A DNA stretch of 64,000 nt, taken from the NCBI RefSeq assembly GCF_000961885.1, contig NZ_JZKH01000021.1, positions 33,382 to 97,381 of the forward strand, written 5' to 3'. This DNA comes from Streptomyces rubellomurinus (GTDB lineage Bacteria > Actinomycetota > Actinomycetes > Streptomycetales > Streptomycetaceae). Of this stretch, positions 26,250 to 35,620 are shown in pieces. The notes beneath the pieces are model-generated. The model did not search any database. It was given only the letters and a program-made list of their open reading frames with translations, and was not told the origin of the DNA. Each line of letters begins with the position of its first letter. Position 1 is the stretch's first letter. The position numbers were made by a program, and so were the translations under genes.

Positions 26250-27542
26250 GCCGGCGGTGGCGCTCGCGGTGGCCGCCGGTGCCGCCGCCGGGGTGCCGAG
26301 GAAGGCCTCCCAGCCGCCGGTCGGGGACTGGCCGGGGGCGAGGCCCTGCAGCTTGCGCAGCACCGCCGGGTCCTGGGCGTCCAGCCAGTCCACCAGCTGG
26401 CGGAAGGAGACCAGCCGGACCTCGGGCTTGCCCGCGATCGCCTTGATCACGTCCTCGACGGCGTTCATGTAGATGCCGCCGTTCCACTCCTCGAAGTGGT
26501 TGCCGATGACGTAGGGCGCCCGGTTGCTGTTGTAGGTGCGGTCGAAGCCCATCAGGTAGGAGTCCCGGGCCTGGGTCTGGAAGCCCGGGTGGAGGGCCGG
26601 GTCGGCCTTGGTGTTCGGGCCGCACTGGTTGTACATGATGTTGTAGTCCATCGACAGCACCTGGAAGGTGTGCCCGGGGAAGGGGATGGACTGCAGCGGG
26701 AGGTCCCAGAGCGCGCCGCCCTGGATCTTCTGCGGCCACACCTGGGTGCCGTTGCCGCTGCTGTCGTAGCGCCAGCCGCGCTTGACCGCGGTGGGAAGCA
26801 GGTTGCGCTGGCCCTCCAGGCAGGGGGTGCGGCTGCCGATCAGCTCCTTGCGGTAGTCGAAGGGCAGCGGCGGCAGGTCGGTGAACCCGGTGTTGGTGCG
26901 CCAGTTCATCACGAAGTCCATCGCCTGCTGGATCTCGCTGTCCCACTCCTCCGGGGACCACTTGCCGACGCCGGTGCTGCCGCAGAAGTGGCCGTTGAAG
27001 TGGGTGCCGATCTCGTGGCCCTCCAGCCAGGCCGCGTGCACGTTCTCCAGGGTGTCGCGGATGTGCTGGTCGCTCAGGTAGCCGATGTCGGAGGCGCCGA
27101 CCTTGTGCTGCGGCGGGCGGTACAGGTCCTTCTTGGACTCGGGCAGCAGGTAGAGGCCGCTGAGGAAGAAGGTCATCTTCGCGTCGTGCTCCTGCGCCAG
27201 CTTGCGGAAGCGGGCGAACAGGCCGTTGTCGAGTTCGCCGGCGCCGTCCCAGGAGAAGACCACGAACTGCGGCGGGCGCTGGCCGGGCTGGAGCCGGTCG
27301 GGGACGGGCTGGTGCGGCTGGGCGCCGGTGTCGGCGGTGGAGCCGTCGCCGATCAGGACGGTCTGCGGCTGCGGCACCGGGGCCGGGGTGGTGGTCTGCT
27401 CGGCGGCCGCGGCGGTGGCCGGGGCGGCGCTCCCCGCGGCGTGCTCCCCGCCGTTGCCGCCGTCCCTGCCGCAGCCGGCCGCCAGGGTGGCGGCCGTCGC
27501 CGCGCCGGCGGCCAGCAGGGTGCGGCGCGAGAGTGCGTCCAT
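26247..27542 (-). CDS. Tat-exported lipoprotein of the polysaccharide-deacetylase type
   Basis: ATG at 27542 has GGAG nine bases upstream. The 431-residue product begins MDALSRRTLLAAGAATAATL and then AAGC: a twin-arginine signal with a lipobox cysteine. A Pro/Gln-rich linker leads to a deacetylase-like barrel: PQFVVFSWDGAGELDN (usual motif 1 is F(S)xDDGP-like), KMTFFLSGLYLLP, and HEIGTHFNGHFCG, which resembles the H-xxx-H metal site. The second usual Asp of motif 1 is replaced, so activity on sugar is uncertain. It would be anchored outside the cell membrane. Confidence 0.75.
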   Translation of the reverse strand: MDALSRRTLLAAGAATAATLAAGCGRDGGNGGEHAAGSAAPATAAAAEQTTTPAPVPQPQTVLIGDGSTADTGAQPHQPVPDRLQPGQRPPQFVVFSWDGAGELDNGLFARFRKLAQEHDAKMTFFLSGLYLLPESKKDLYRPPQHKVGASDIGYLSDQHIRDTLENVHAAWLEGHEIGTHFNGHFCGSTGVGKWSPEEWDSEIQQAMDFVMNWRTNTGFTDLPPLPFDYRKELIGSRTPCLEGQRNLLPTAVKRGWRYDSSGNGTQVWPQKIQGGALWDLPLQSIPFPGHTFQVLSMDYNIMYNQCGPNTKADPALHPGFQTQARDSYLMGFDRTYNSNRAPYVIGNHFEEWNGGIYMNAVEDVIKAIAGKPEVRLVSFRQLVDWLDAQDPAVLRKLQGLAPGQSPTGGWEAFLGTPAAAPAATASATAG

Positions 27543-28018
27543 GGTCACTCCGTTCATGAGGCGTTCGGCAGGCGTGCGGGCGTGCGAAGGTCCGGTCGGA
27601 CAAGTGGGGTGATAGAACCCGTGACCGGGTCAGCATGGCACGCGGGCGGCGGCGGCGGTCGCGGCTCGTCGGCCGTTCGGATTCGATCGCTCGATTGACG
27701 CAACCGATCGGGCCGACAGGCCGTCGATGCTCGTGCGGGGTCGCTCCTGCGCGGGTCCGGCGCCGGTCGAGGGCCTCACCCTGCGCTCGTGGGCTCCCAC
27801 GCACCGTGTCCGCGGGGGCCCGGCCCCTGCCGATCGGGGGGTGCCGGTACGACCGTAGTGCGGACGTGCCTTACGGTTCGATCCGATTGAATGGGTTCTC
27901 AGGAAATTCCCAGAATGCGGGACCGCGCTTCCGGCGGGTGTTCGACCCGGCGTCCGCCGGGGCGGCCCAGCGGTTCGACGGCAGGTTCCGGCAGCAGGTA
28001 CGACAGAGGGGAGCGCCC
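27543..28018. other. Divergent 476-base intergenic region
   Basis: It separates the minus-strand lipoprotein gene and the sortase operon. TTACGGT near 27869-27875 could be a -10 region for the operon; I see no matching -35. No credible gene is present. Confidence 0.35.
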
Positions 28019-28663
28019 GTGGGCGGCCAGCAGAGCAGGGGTCCCTGGCCGGGCACCCTGGCGGCGGGCGCCGCGCTGGTGCTCGGCGCCTGGCTGCTGC
28101 ACGACGGCGGCTCGCCGGTCCTGCCGCCCGCCCCGGGCGCGGGGCAGTCGCTGTCCGGCTTCGCCCCGGTCTCGATCGTCCCGCCGCTGGGCCCGTCCGC
28201 CCCGACCCGCGTCCGCATCCCGGCCGTCAAGCTGGACGCCCCGGTCACCGCGCTCGGCCTCGACCCGGACGGCCACCTGCAGACCCCGCCCGCCGAGGAC
28301 CGCAACCTCGCGGGCTGGTTCCGGGGCGGCGCCAGCCCCGGCCAGCGCGGCACCGCGATCCTCGCGGGGCACGTCGACAACAAGGCCGGCCCGGCCGTCT
28401 TCTATCATCTGGGCGCGCTCCGGCGGGGGGACCGGATCGAGATCGCCCGGGCCGACGGCGCCACCGCCGTCTACCAGCTGTACGCCATCGAAGTGCACGA
28501 CCGAAAGGACTTCCCGGACGATCGGGTCTACCGTCAGGCCGCCGACGCACAGCTGCGGGTGATCACCTGTGGCGGCGCGTACAGCGAGGAACACGGCTAC
28601 GAGGGCAACGTCGTCGCCTACGGGTTCCTGGCCGACACCACCCGACCGGGCAAAGCCGCATGA
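28019..28663 (+). CDS. Class F sortase
   Basis: The 214-residue protein has one N-terminal membrane helix (GTLAAGAALVLGAWLL) and an extracellular sortase domain: RVRIPAVKLDAPVTALGLDPDG, ILAGHVDN with the catalytic His near 118, and LRVITCGGAY with the catalytic Cys near 183. Class F enzymes are the usual actinobacterial sortases of uncertain substrate. GTG at 28019 follows GAGGGGAG. The stop overlaps the next start (ATGA), coupling it to the esterase gene. No LPXTG-type substrate is visible next to it. Confidence 0.9.
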   Translation: MGGQQSRGPWPGTLAAGAALVLGAWLLHDGGSPVLPPAPGAGQSLSGFAPVSIVPPLGPSAPTRVRIPAVKLDAPVTALGLDPDGHLQTPPAEDRNLAGWFRGGASPGQRGTAILAGHVDNKAGPAVFYHLGALRRGDRIEIARADGATAVYQLYAIEVHDRKDFPDDRVYRQAADAQLRVITCGGAYSEEHGYEGNVVAYGFLADTTRPGKAA

Positions 28664-29985
28664 CCACGCTCAACCTCGCCACGCGCTGGAACCCGATCGA
28701 CTGGCCGCTCACCCACGGCCCGATCCCGCACGCCGTCCACGCCGCCGGCTGGCTGGCGCTGATCGCGCTCGCCATCGGCCGCGACCGCGGCTGGTGGCGG
28801 GTCCGCCTGCCCGCCGCGCTGTTCACCGCGGCCGCGCTCAGCCTGCTGCTCGACGTCGTGGTGGACGGCTGGTGGCACCCCTTCCCCGAGGGCACGCCCC
28901 GGTACGTCACCTGGTGGATAGCCACCGCCCTGCTGGGCCTGTGCCTGGCGGGCTACCGGATGGGGCGGCTGCGCTGGCGCGGCCGGGGGCTCGCGCTCGG
29001 CGCGGGCCTGCTGGTGCTGCTGATGGCCGCCTCCGAGGTCAACATCGGCTTCGGGCAGTACCCGACCGGACGGGTGATCCTCGCGCCCTGGCTCACCGAC
29101 ACCAGCGAGCCGCTCACCCCCAAGGTCGGGCAGACCGTCGCCGCCCCGCCGGGCAAGGTGCTGGACGAGGTCTGGCAGGCCCCGGCGGACCTGCCGGCGA
29201 AGGGCACCGTCTCGGTGGTGCCGATCCCCGGCCTGCGGTCGGGCTTCAACGCCCGCCCCGCGTACGTCTACCTCCCGCCCGCCTACCAGGCCACCCCCCG
29301 GCCGCTGCTGCCCGTCGTGGTGCTGATCACCGGTCAGCCCGGCACGCCCGGGGACTGGGTGCTGGCGGGTCAGGTGAACGAGGCGATGGACGCCTACGCC
29401 GCCGAGCACCACGGGCTCGCCCCGATCGTGGTGATGCCCGATCAGCTGGGCTCCACCTGGAACAACACGCTCTGCCTGGACTCGAAGATCGCCCGGACCC
29501 AGACCTACCTGTCGGTGGACGTGCCCGAGTGGGTCCGGCACAACCTGCAGACCGCCGAGGGCCGGGGGGCCTGGGCGGTCGGCGGCGCCTCGATGGGCGG
29601 CACCTGCGCGCTCCAGCTCGGTGTCAACGCGCCCGACGTGTACGGCACCGTCCTCGACATGTCCGGCCAGGAGGAGCCCACCCTGGGCACCCGGGCGGAG
29701 ACCGTCAAGGCCGCGTTCGGCGGTGACGGCAAGCGGTTCGACGCGGTCGACCCGCTGCAGCTGATGGCCCGCCGGAAGTTCCCCGACACGTCCGTCGCCT
29801 TCGTGGTCGGCGAGGGCGACGGGGAGTTCCGGCCCCAGATGGAGAAGGTCTACAAGGCCGCACAGGAGGCCGGGATGAGGACCAGGTTCGAGCTGATGCC
29901 GGGCGGCCACGGCTGGGTCGTGTTCCGCCCGGGCATCGCCCGGCAGATACCGTGGCTGGCGCAGCAGACCGGACTGGCCAGGTGA
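28660..29985 (+). CDS. Membrane-anchored alpha/beta-hydrolase esterase
   Basis: The 441-residue protein has about four N-terminal membrane helices (residues 20-125) and an esterase-D/mycolyltransferase-like domain: PAYVYLPPAYQATPRPLLPVV, nucleophile Ser near 311 in GGASMGGTCA, an acid in VVGEGDGE, and the His near 416 in GGHGW. It overlaps both neighbours by four bases. I recall a similar esterase next to the alanyl-phosphatidylglycerol synthase in Corynebacterium glutamicum. Hydrolysis of aminoacyl-phosphatidylglycerol is thus a reasonable inference, not proven here. Confidence 0.82.
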   Translation: MTTLNLATRWNPIDWPLTHGPIPHAVHAAGWLALIALAIGRDRGWWRVRLPAALFTAAALSLLLDVVVDGWWHPFPEGTPRYVTWWIATALLGLCLAGYRMGRLRWRGRGLALGAGLLVLLMAASEVNIGFGQYPTGRVILAPWLTDTSEPLTPKVGQTVAAPPGKVLDEVWQAPADLPAKGTVSVVPIPGLRSGFNARPAYVYLPPAYQATPRPLLPVVVLITGQPGTPGDWVLAGQVNEAMDAYAAEHHGLAPIVVMPDQLGSTWNNTLCLDSKIARTQTYLSVDVPEWVRHNLQTAEGRGAWAVGGASMGGTCALQLGVNAPDVYGTVLDMSGQEEPTLGTRAETVKAAFGGDGKRFDAVDPLQLMARRKFPDTSVAFVVGEGDGEFRPQMEKVYKAAQEAGMRTRFELMPGGHGWVVFRPGIARQIPWLAQQTGLAR

Positions 29986-32549
29986 TCGGGCTGCGGACGG
30001 CGCCCGCCGCCGAGCGCTCCGGACACGCGGAGCGCGTGCCGACCCCGCGTGAGGCCGACACCGACCCGGCGCCCGTCACCCGGACGCCGGAGCCGCGCCC
30101 GCAGCGGGTCCGCCGGGCCGCCCGGGCGCTCGGCGCCAGGCTGCGCGCGGCGCCGCTGACGCTCGCCCTGCTGGTCGGGCTGTGGGCGCTCGGCGCGGCC
30201 ACCCACAGCCTCCCGCACGGCCCGTCCGCGCACCTGCTCGCCCGGACCGGCGTCGGCGCGGACACCCTCGCCGCGGGCCGCTGGTGGACGCCGCTCAGCT
30301 CGCTGCTGTGGTGCTCCGGCATCGGCTCGTACGTCTTCAGCAGCCTGCTGCTGCTCCTGGTCGGCCCGACCGCCGAGCGGCGGCTCGGCCGGCTGCGCAC
30401 CCTCGCGGTGCTGGCCGGCGGGCAGGTCGTCGGCACGCTGGCCGGCACCGCGCTGATCGCGGCCGGCTCCGCGGCGGGCGAGCAGTGGACGGCCTCGGTG
30501 GCCGACCAGACCTCGGTCGGCCCCGGCGTCGGCCTGTTCGCCCTGGCCGGGGTGCTCGGCTACCGGCTCACCGTGCTGTGGCGCCGCCGGCTGCACCTGC
30601 TGGTGCTGCTCCTCCCGCTGGTCATGACGCTGTACGTGGGCCACCTGCAGAGCGTCCAGCGGTGCGCCGCCGCGCTCGTCGGGCTGGGCGCGGGCGCGCT
30701 GCTCAGCCGCGGCCGCCCGAACCTGGTCGGCCGCCGCTCCTCGCACACCGAGACCCGGGTGCTGGTCGCGCTCTGCCTGGTCGCCGCCGCCTTCGGGCCG
30801 CTGATCGCCTCGCTGTACGACAACGCCAGCGGGCCGTTCAACACCTTCTCCGAGCTGTACTTCTCGCACCGGCTCGGCCCGGACGAGGTGGCCGACTTCT
30901 GCGCGATGTCGGCGCACGACTGCGCCCGCGCGCACGCCGTCGAACGGATCTTCGACACCCCCGGCCGGATGATGGCCGCGCTGTTCCCCGGGCTGCTGCT
31001 GGTGCTCGCCGAGGGGCTGCGCCGGGGGCTGCGGTTCGCCTGGCGGATCACCGTCGCCACCGAGCTGCTGTGGGTGGCGCTGCTGGGCTGGCTGTACCTG
31101 GACGCCGGGCCGGTCGACCGGGACGTGGTGCAGTACTTCGTCGAGGCGATGCTGCTGCCGCTGCTGACCACCGCGCTGCTGCTGGCCACCCGGCAGCGGT
31201 TCCGGCTGCGGCTGCCCGGCCGGTCGGTGCGCCGGCTCGGCCTGCTGGTCGGCGGCGCCGCGCTGGCCTCCGCCGCCGCGTACGTCGGCCTCGGGCGGCT
31301 GGTGGCGAACCAGTTCGAGCCCGGTGCGGGCGTGAGCGGGCTGATCGACGGGCTGCCCGCGCAGTTCCTGCCGCCGGCCTACAACGACCTGCTGCCGGAC
31401 TACCCGATCGCGGTCGGCCCGGTGGCGCGCTTCCTGGAGACGTACTGCGGCCTGGCGTTCTGGGTGGTCGCGCTCGGCGCGCTGCTGTCCGCCTTCCGGC
31501 GGCCGGTGCTGCACACCGACGCCGACGCGGCCGCCCGGGCCAGGGCGCTGCTCGCCGAGCACGGCGGCGGCACGCTGTCCTTCATCACCACCTGGGACGG
31601 CAACCACTACTGGTTCGACGAGTCCGGCCGGGCGGCCGTCGCCTACCGGGTGCTGGGCACCGTCGCGCTCACCACCGGCGACCCGTTCGGAGCCCCGGAG
31701 GACCGCGCCGGGGCGGTGCTCGGCTTCGCCCGGTACTGCGACGCGCGCGGCTGGACGCCGTGCTTCTACAGCGTCTCCCCGCAGACCAGGGACGCCGCCG
31801 GGCAGCTGGGCTGGCGCTCGGTGCAGGTCGCCGAGGACACCGTGGTCGCGCTGCCCGAGCTGGCCTTCACCGGCAAGAAGTGGCAGGACATCCGCACCGC
31901 GCTCAACAAGGCCGGCAAGCAGGGCATCACCGCCGAGTGGTGGGCGTACCACGAGGCGCCGCTGGCGCTGAAGGACCAGATCCGGGCGATCTCCGAGGAG
32001 TGGGTCTCCGAGAAGGGCCTGCCCGAGATGGGCTTCACCCTCGGCGGCCTGGAGGAGCTGGACGACCCGGACGTGCGGGTGCTGGTCGCGGTCGACGAGC
32101 AGCGGACGGTGCACGGGCTGACCAGCTGGATGCCGGTCTACGAGGACGGCGTGCCGGTCGGCTGGACGCTGGACTTCATGCGCCGGCGCTCGGAGGGCTT
32201 CCGGGGCGTCAGCGAGTTCCTGATCGCCTCCGCGGCGCTCGGCTTCAAGGAGGAGGGCGCGCGCTTCCTGTCGCTCTCCGGCGCGCCGCTGGCCCGCACC
32301 GGGCAGGACGAGGAGCCCACCGGGCTGCAGCGGATGCTGGACTGGATGGGCCGGGTGCTGGAGCCGGTGTACGGCTTCCGTTCGCTGCTGGCCTTCAAGG
32401 CGAAGTTCCAGCCCGAGTACCGGCCGATGTACATGAGCTATCCCGACCCGGCGGCGCTGCCCGCGATCACCAGGGCGATCGGCAAGGCCTACCTGCCGCA
32501 CCTCACGGCGGCGCAGGGCGTCCGGCTGATGCGTCGGCTGTCGGGCTGA
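29982..32549 (+). CDS. MprF-like aminoacyl-phosphatidylglycerol synthase with pseudo-rhomboid N-terminus
   Basis: The 855-residue protein has a Pro/Arg-rich cytoplasmic start, then a six-helix segment (about 60-230) resembling rhomboid proteases (RWWTPLSSLLW, LVGPTAERRLGRLRTL). The catalytic GxSG is GPGVG and the His position is not kept, so protease activity is unlikely. More helices follow to about residue 510. The C-terminal domain (about 520-840, DUF2156) has FDESGRAAVAYRVLG, FTGKKWQDIRTALNKAGK and SLSGAPLA, as in lysyl/alanyl-phosphatidylglycerol synthases. These use aminoacyl-tRNA to modify lipid and lower surface charge. The GTG overlaps the preceding TGA. Confidence 0.83.
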   Translation: MIGLRTAPAAERSGHAERVPTPREADTDPAPVTRTPEPRPQRVRRAARALGARLRAAPLTLALLVGLWALGAATHSLPHGPSAHLLARTGVGADTLAAGRWWTPLSSLLWCSGIGSYVFSSLLLLLVGPTAERRLGRLRTLAVLAGGQVVGTLAGTALIAAGSAAGEQWTASVADQTSVGPGVGLFALAGVLGYRLTVLWRRRLHLLVLLLPLVMTLYVGHLQSVQRCAAALVGLGAGALLSRGRPNLVGRRSSHTETRVLVALCLVAAAFGPLIASLYDNASGPFNTFSELYFSHRLGPDEVADFCAMSAHDCARAHAVERIFDTPGRMMAALFPGLLLVLAEGLRRGLRFAWRITVATELLWVALLGWLYLDAGPVDRDVVQYFVEAMLLPLLTTALLLATRQRFRLRLPGRSVRRLGLLVGGAALASAAAYVGLGRLVANQFEPGAGVSGLIDGLPAQFLPPAYNDLLPDYPIAVGPVARFLETYCGLAFWVVALGALLSAFRRPVLHTDADAAARARALLAEHGGGTLSFITTWDGNHYWFDESGRAAVAYRVLGTVALTTGDPFGAPEDRAGAVLGFARYCDARGWTPCFYSVSPQTRDAAGQLGWRSVQVAEDTVVALPELAFTGKKWQDIRTALNKAGKQGITAEWWAYHEAPLALKDQIRAISEEWVSEKGLPEMGFTLGGLEELDDPDVRVLVAVDEQRTVHGLTSWMPVYEDGVPVGWTLDFMRRRSEGFRGVSEFLIASAALGFKEEGARFLSLSGAPLARTGQDEEPTGLQRMLDWMGRVLEPVYGFRSLLAFKAKFQPEYRPMYMSYPDPAALPAITRAIGKAYLPHLTAAQGVRLMRRLSG

Positions 32550-32657
32550 ACCGGCTCGGCCCCGCGACGGCCGCGGCGGCCCGACCCGGGCCCCGGACCC
32601 GGGCGTCGTCGGCGGTTTCGGGCGGTGTCGGGTGGTGTCGGAGGTGTCGCCGGTGTC

Positions 32658-32685
32658 GTCCGGGAGCCCGGGGGAGCTCCCGGAC
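32658..32685. terminator. Terminator between the MprF-like and SsgA-like genes
   Basis: Ten-base arms (32658-32667 and 32676-32685) enclose an eight-base loop, in the 148-base gap between convergent genes. Confidence 0.7.
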
Positions 32686-32697
32686 GCCGTACCGCCG

Positions 32698-33126
32698 TCA
32701 GCCGAGAAGTTCGGCGAGCGCGCGGTCGGCGTCCAGGTGCAGGTGCTCCTCGCCCTCGGGGACGAGCAGCCGGCTGCGCCACAGGAAGCGCCGCAGGTCG
32801 GCGGTGTCGAACCGGACCAGCGCGGTGCCCTCCGGGGCCCGCAGCTCGACCAGGGTGCGGCGGCCGACCACGGGCCGGACGTGGACGTCGCCGGCCCCGG
32901 ACGGCAGCTCCAGCCCGGCCGAGAGCAGCTGGCGGCCGAACACCCAGACGATGTCGTCGCCGCTCGGGCCCTCGGCGGAGTCGTCCAGCGAGAACTCGGC
33001 GGGGAAGGCCATCCGGACGGCCAGCGGGTCCTCGGCGAGGTAGGTCAGGACCACCCGCAGGCGGGCGGAGCGGTGCGGCGACAGGATCAGCCGGGCCTGG
33101 ACGGTCTCTTCGGCGGAGGTGTGCAC
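32698..33126 (-). CDS. SsgA-like protein (SALP)
   Basis: The 142-residue protein shows the SsgA-like pattern: RLRVVLTYLAEDPLAVRMAF, DIVWVFGRQLLSAGL, PSGAGDVHVRPV, LVRFDTADLRRFLWRS and the end LDADRALAELLG. SALPs are sporulation and cell-division regulators limited to morphologically complex actinobacteria. Which paralogue this is cannot be decided by eye; the RRFL region reminds me of SsgD more than SsgA. It is convergent with the MprF-like gene and divergent from the helicase gene, across a region with a CRP-like site. Confidence 0.88.
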   Translation of the reverse strand: MHTSAEETVQARLILSPHRSARLRVVLTYLAEDPLAVRMAFPAEFSLDDSAEGPSGDDIVWVFGRQLLSAGLELPSGAGDVHVRPVVGRRTLVELRAPEGTALVRFDTADLRRFLWRSRLLVPEGEEHLHLDADRALAELLG

Positions 33127-33241
33127 AGGGCGGTCCCTTCGGTTCTGGGCGAGGCCGCGACAGCAGGGAGGGTCGGGGCGGACTCACCCTGGTGAGAGTC
33201 CTGGGGATTACCGCGATTACCCGGTTCCGGGGCCGATTCAC

Positions 33242-33257
33242 TGTGATCCGCGTCACA
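33242..33257. promoter_or_regulatory. Perfect CRP-type operator
   Basis: TGTGATCCGCGTCACA is an exact TGTGA-N6-TCACA dyad. Streptomyces Crp recognises this type of site. It lies 116 bases upstream of the SsgA-like start and 153 bases upstream of the helicase start, so it may serve either gene. Confidence 0.6.
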
Positions 33258-33409
33258 TCGGTTTCCGGCCGCCGGCCCCGGCGCGGGCGCTCGGCTGGAG
33301 GCCCGAACGGCGCCGGGCCGGTAGGCTGGGCGGGTTGTCCGATCGCCGCCCGACCGCGGGACGGGGCTGAAAAACCGCCTCTGACCTGCGATGATCCCCC
33401 TCGGAGCCC

Positions 33410-35266
33410 GTGAGTACCGCCGCCGCTTCCTCGATGCCGCTGTTCTCCGACGCGCCGCCGGCGCAGGAGTCCGTCCGGGCCGCCGGCCACGCCGCGCCCA
33501 CCGCCTCGCACCACCTCTCGCCGGCCTTCCCCGGCCGCGCCCCCTGGGGTACCGCCGGCAAGCTGCGGGCCTGGCAGCAGGGTGCGCTGGACAAGTACAT
33601 CGAGACCCAGCCGCGCGACTTCCTCGCCGTCGCCACCCCGGGCGCCGGGAAGACCACCTTCGCGCTCACCCTCGCCTCGTACCTGCTGCACAACCACCTG
33701 GTGCAGCAGGTGACGGTCGTCGCGCCGACCGAGCACCTGAAGAAGCAGTGGGCCGAGGCCGCCGCGCGGATAGGCATCAAGCTCGACCCGGCGTACTCCT
33801 CCGGGCCGCTGTCCCGCGAGTACCACGGCATCGTCGTCACCTACGCGGGCGTCGGGGTCAACCCGATGCTGCACCGCAACCGGACCGAGGCCCGCAAGAC
33901 CCTCGTGATCATGGACGAGATCCACCACGCCGGTGACTCCAAGTCCTGGGGCGAGGCCTGCTTCGAGGCCTTCGAGCCGGCCACCCGCCGGCTGGCGCTG
34001 ACCGGGACGCCGTTCCGCTCGGACACCAACCCGATCCCGTTCGTGGCGTACGACGCGGGCAGCGACGGCATCCGCAAGTCCGTCGCCGACTACACCTACG
34101 GCTACGGGCACGCGCTCGCCGACCACGTCGTCCGCCCGGTGATCTTCCTCAGCTACAGCGGCAACATGCGCTGGCGCACCAAGTCCGGCGACGAGCTGGA
34201 GGCCAGGCTCGGCGAGCCGATGACCAAGGACCTGATCGCCCAGGCCTGGCGCACCGCGCTCTCCCCGCAGGGCGAGTGGATCCCGTCCGTGCTGCAGGCC
34301 GCCGACCGGCGGCTGACCGAGGTCCGCAAGGCCATCCCGGACGCCGGCGGGCTGGTGATCGCCACCGACCAGAACGTGGCCCGCGCGTACGCCAAGATGC
34401 TGCGCGAGATCAGCGGCGAGAAGGTCACCCTGGTGCTCTCCGACGAGGCCGAGGCCTCGAAGCGGATCTCCGACTACGCGGCCGGCACCTCCCGCTGGAT
34501 GGTCGCCGTCCGCATGGTGTCCGAGGGCGTCGACGTGCCCCGGCTGTGCGTCGGCGTGTACGCCACCTCGATCTCCACCCCGCTGTTCTTCGCCCAGGCC
34601 GTGGGCCGCTTCGTGCGCGCCCGCAAGCGCGGCGAGACCGCCTCGGTGTTCCTGCCCACCATCCCGATGCTGCTCGGCTTCGCCAACGAGATGGAGGTCC
34701 AGCGCGACCACGTGCTGGACCGGCCGAAGAAGGAGGGCGAGGGCCTCTTCGACGAGGAGGACCGGCTGCTCGCCGAGGCCGAGCGGGCCAACGACGGGCC
34801 GGACGGCGCCGGCGGCGACGAGTTCTCCTACGAGGCGCTGGGCTCCGAGGCGGTCTTCGACCGGGTCCTGTACAACGCCATGGAGTTCGGCATGCAGGCC
34901 CACCCGGGCAGCGAGGAGGAGGAGGACTACCTCGGCATCCCGGGCCTGCTGGAACCCGACCAGGTGCAGATGCTGCTGCAGAAGCGCCAGCACCGGCAGA
35001 TCCAGCGCAGCAAGACCAAGCCCGCCGAGGAGGCCGACCTGCTGGAGCTGCCCGCCGAGCAGCGGCCGGTCGTCACCCACCAGGAGCTGCGCGAACTGCG
35101 CAAGGAGCTGAACGCGCTGGTCGCCGCCTGGCACCACCGCACCAACCAGCCGCACGGCACCGTCCACAACGAGCTGCGCCGCCAGTGCGGCGGGCCGCTC
35201 ACCGCGCAGGCCACCGCCAACCAGCTGAAGGCGCGGATCGCCAAGATCCGGGAGTGGGCGAAGTAA
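33410..35266 (+). CDS. SF2 DNA/RNA helicase (XPB/RecG-like, DEIH box)
   Basis: The 618-residue protein has an N-terminal unstructured start, then RAWQQGALDKYI, Walker A VATPGAGKTTFALTLA near residue 78, Walker B VIMDEIHHAGDS, motif III ALTGTPFRSD and, in the second lobe, VRMVSEGVDVPRLCVGVYAT and FAQAVGRFVRARKRGE. The last 150 residues are acidic and then helical (VTHQELRELRKELNALVAAWHH), resembling a domain found in phage and bacterial XPB-type proteins. Its role is probably DNA repair or recombination, but no neighbour confirms this. GTG at 33410 has CGGAG upstream. Confidence 0.85.
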   Translation: MSTAAASSMPLFSDAPPAQESVRAAGHAAPTASHHLSPAFPGRAPWGTAGKLRAWQQGALDKYIETQPRDFLAVATPGAGKTTFALTLASYLLHNHLVQQVTVVAPTEHLKKQWAEAAARIGIKLDPAYSSGPLSREYHGIVVTYAGVGVNPMLHRNRTEARKTLVIMDEIHHAGDSKSWGEACFEAFEPATRRLALTGTPFRSDTNPIPFVAYDAGSDGIRKSVADYTYGYGHALADHVVRPVIFLSYSGNMRWRTKSGDELEARLGEPMTKDLIAQAWRTALSPQGEWIPSVLQAADRRLTEVRKAIPDAGGLVIATDQNVARAYAKMLREISGEKVTLVLSDEAEASKRISDYAAGTSRWMVAVRMVSEGVDVPRLCVGVYATSISTPLFFAQAVGRFVRARKRGETASVFLPTIPMLLGFANEMEVQRDHVLDRPKKEGEGLFDEEDRLLAEAERANDGPDGAGGDEFSYEALGSEAVFDRVLYNAMEFGMQAHPGSEEEEDYLGIPGLLEPDQVQMLLQKRQHRQIQRSKTKPAEEADLLELPAEQRPVVTHQELRELRKELNALVAAWHHRTNQPHGTVHNELRRQCGGPLTAQATANQLKARIAKIREWAK

Positions 35267-35268
35267 CG

Positions 35269-35300
35269 GTCCGGCAGCCGTCCGGCAGCGGTCCGGCAGC
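35269..35300. repeat. Three tandem 11-base repeats after the helicase stop
   Basis: GTCCGGCAGC occurs at 35269-35278, 35280-35289 and 35291-35300, each separated by one base. The repeat starts two bases after the stop codon. Confidence 0.8.
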
Positions 35301-35310
35301 CTTCCGACCG

Positions 35311-35344
35311 ACACACCGGGGCAGGACTCTCTGCCCCGGTGTGT
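35311..35344 (+). terminator. Terminator of the helicase gene
   Basis: A perfect hairpin has 14-base arms (35311-35324 and 35331-35344) and a six-base loop. Confidence 0.9.
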
Positions 35345-35620
35345 CCGGTTTTCGGACCGATGGCCGACCCGGGCGCCGATCGGCCGGGTGATCTGCGGGG
35401 GTTCGTCCGGATTCCGCGGCGACGTTGGTGACGATCACGCCCGAATTTTGGACAAGCACTTCCGCCGCGACATTTCCTTCACTACCTTTCCCCCACGCTC
35501 TCCCGCCGGGCGCCGAGGACGACACCCGCGCGGCCCCAGCGCACCCACCCGCCTGAGCGCGACACCGAACCCTCGGCCCGGCGCCGCACGCCCGCGAGCG
35601 CCGCGGAAAGGACTGCCGTC
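35345..35620. other. Upstream region of the IclR-type gene
   Basis: No gene is visible. The central part (35430-35490) is relatively A/T-rich and includes TTGGAC at 35449-35454, a possible -35, but no clear -10 element. Confidence 0.35.
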
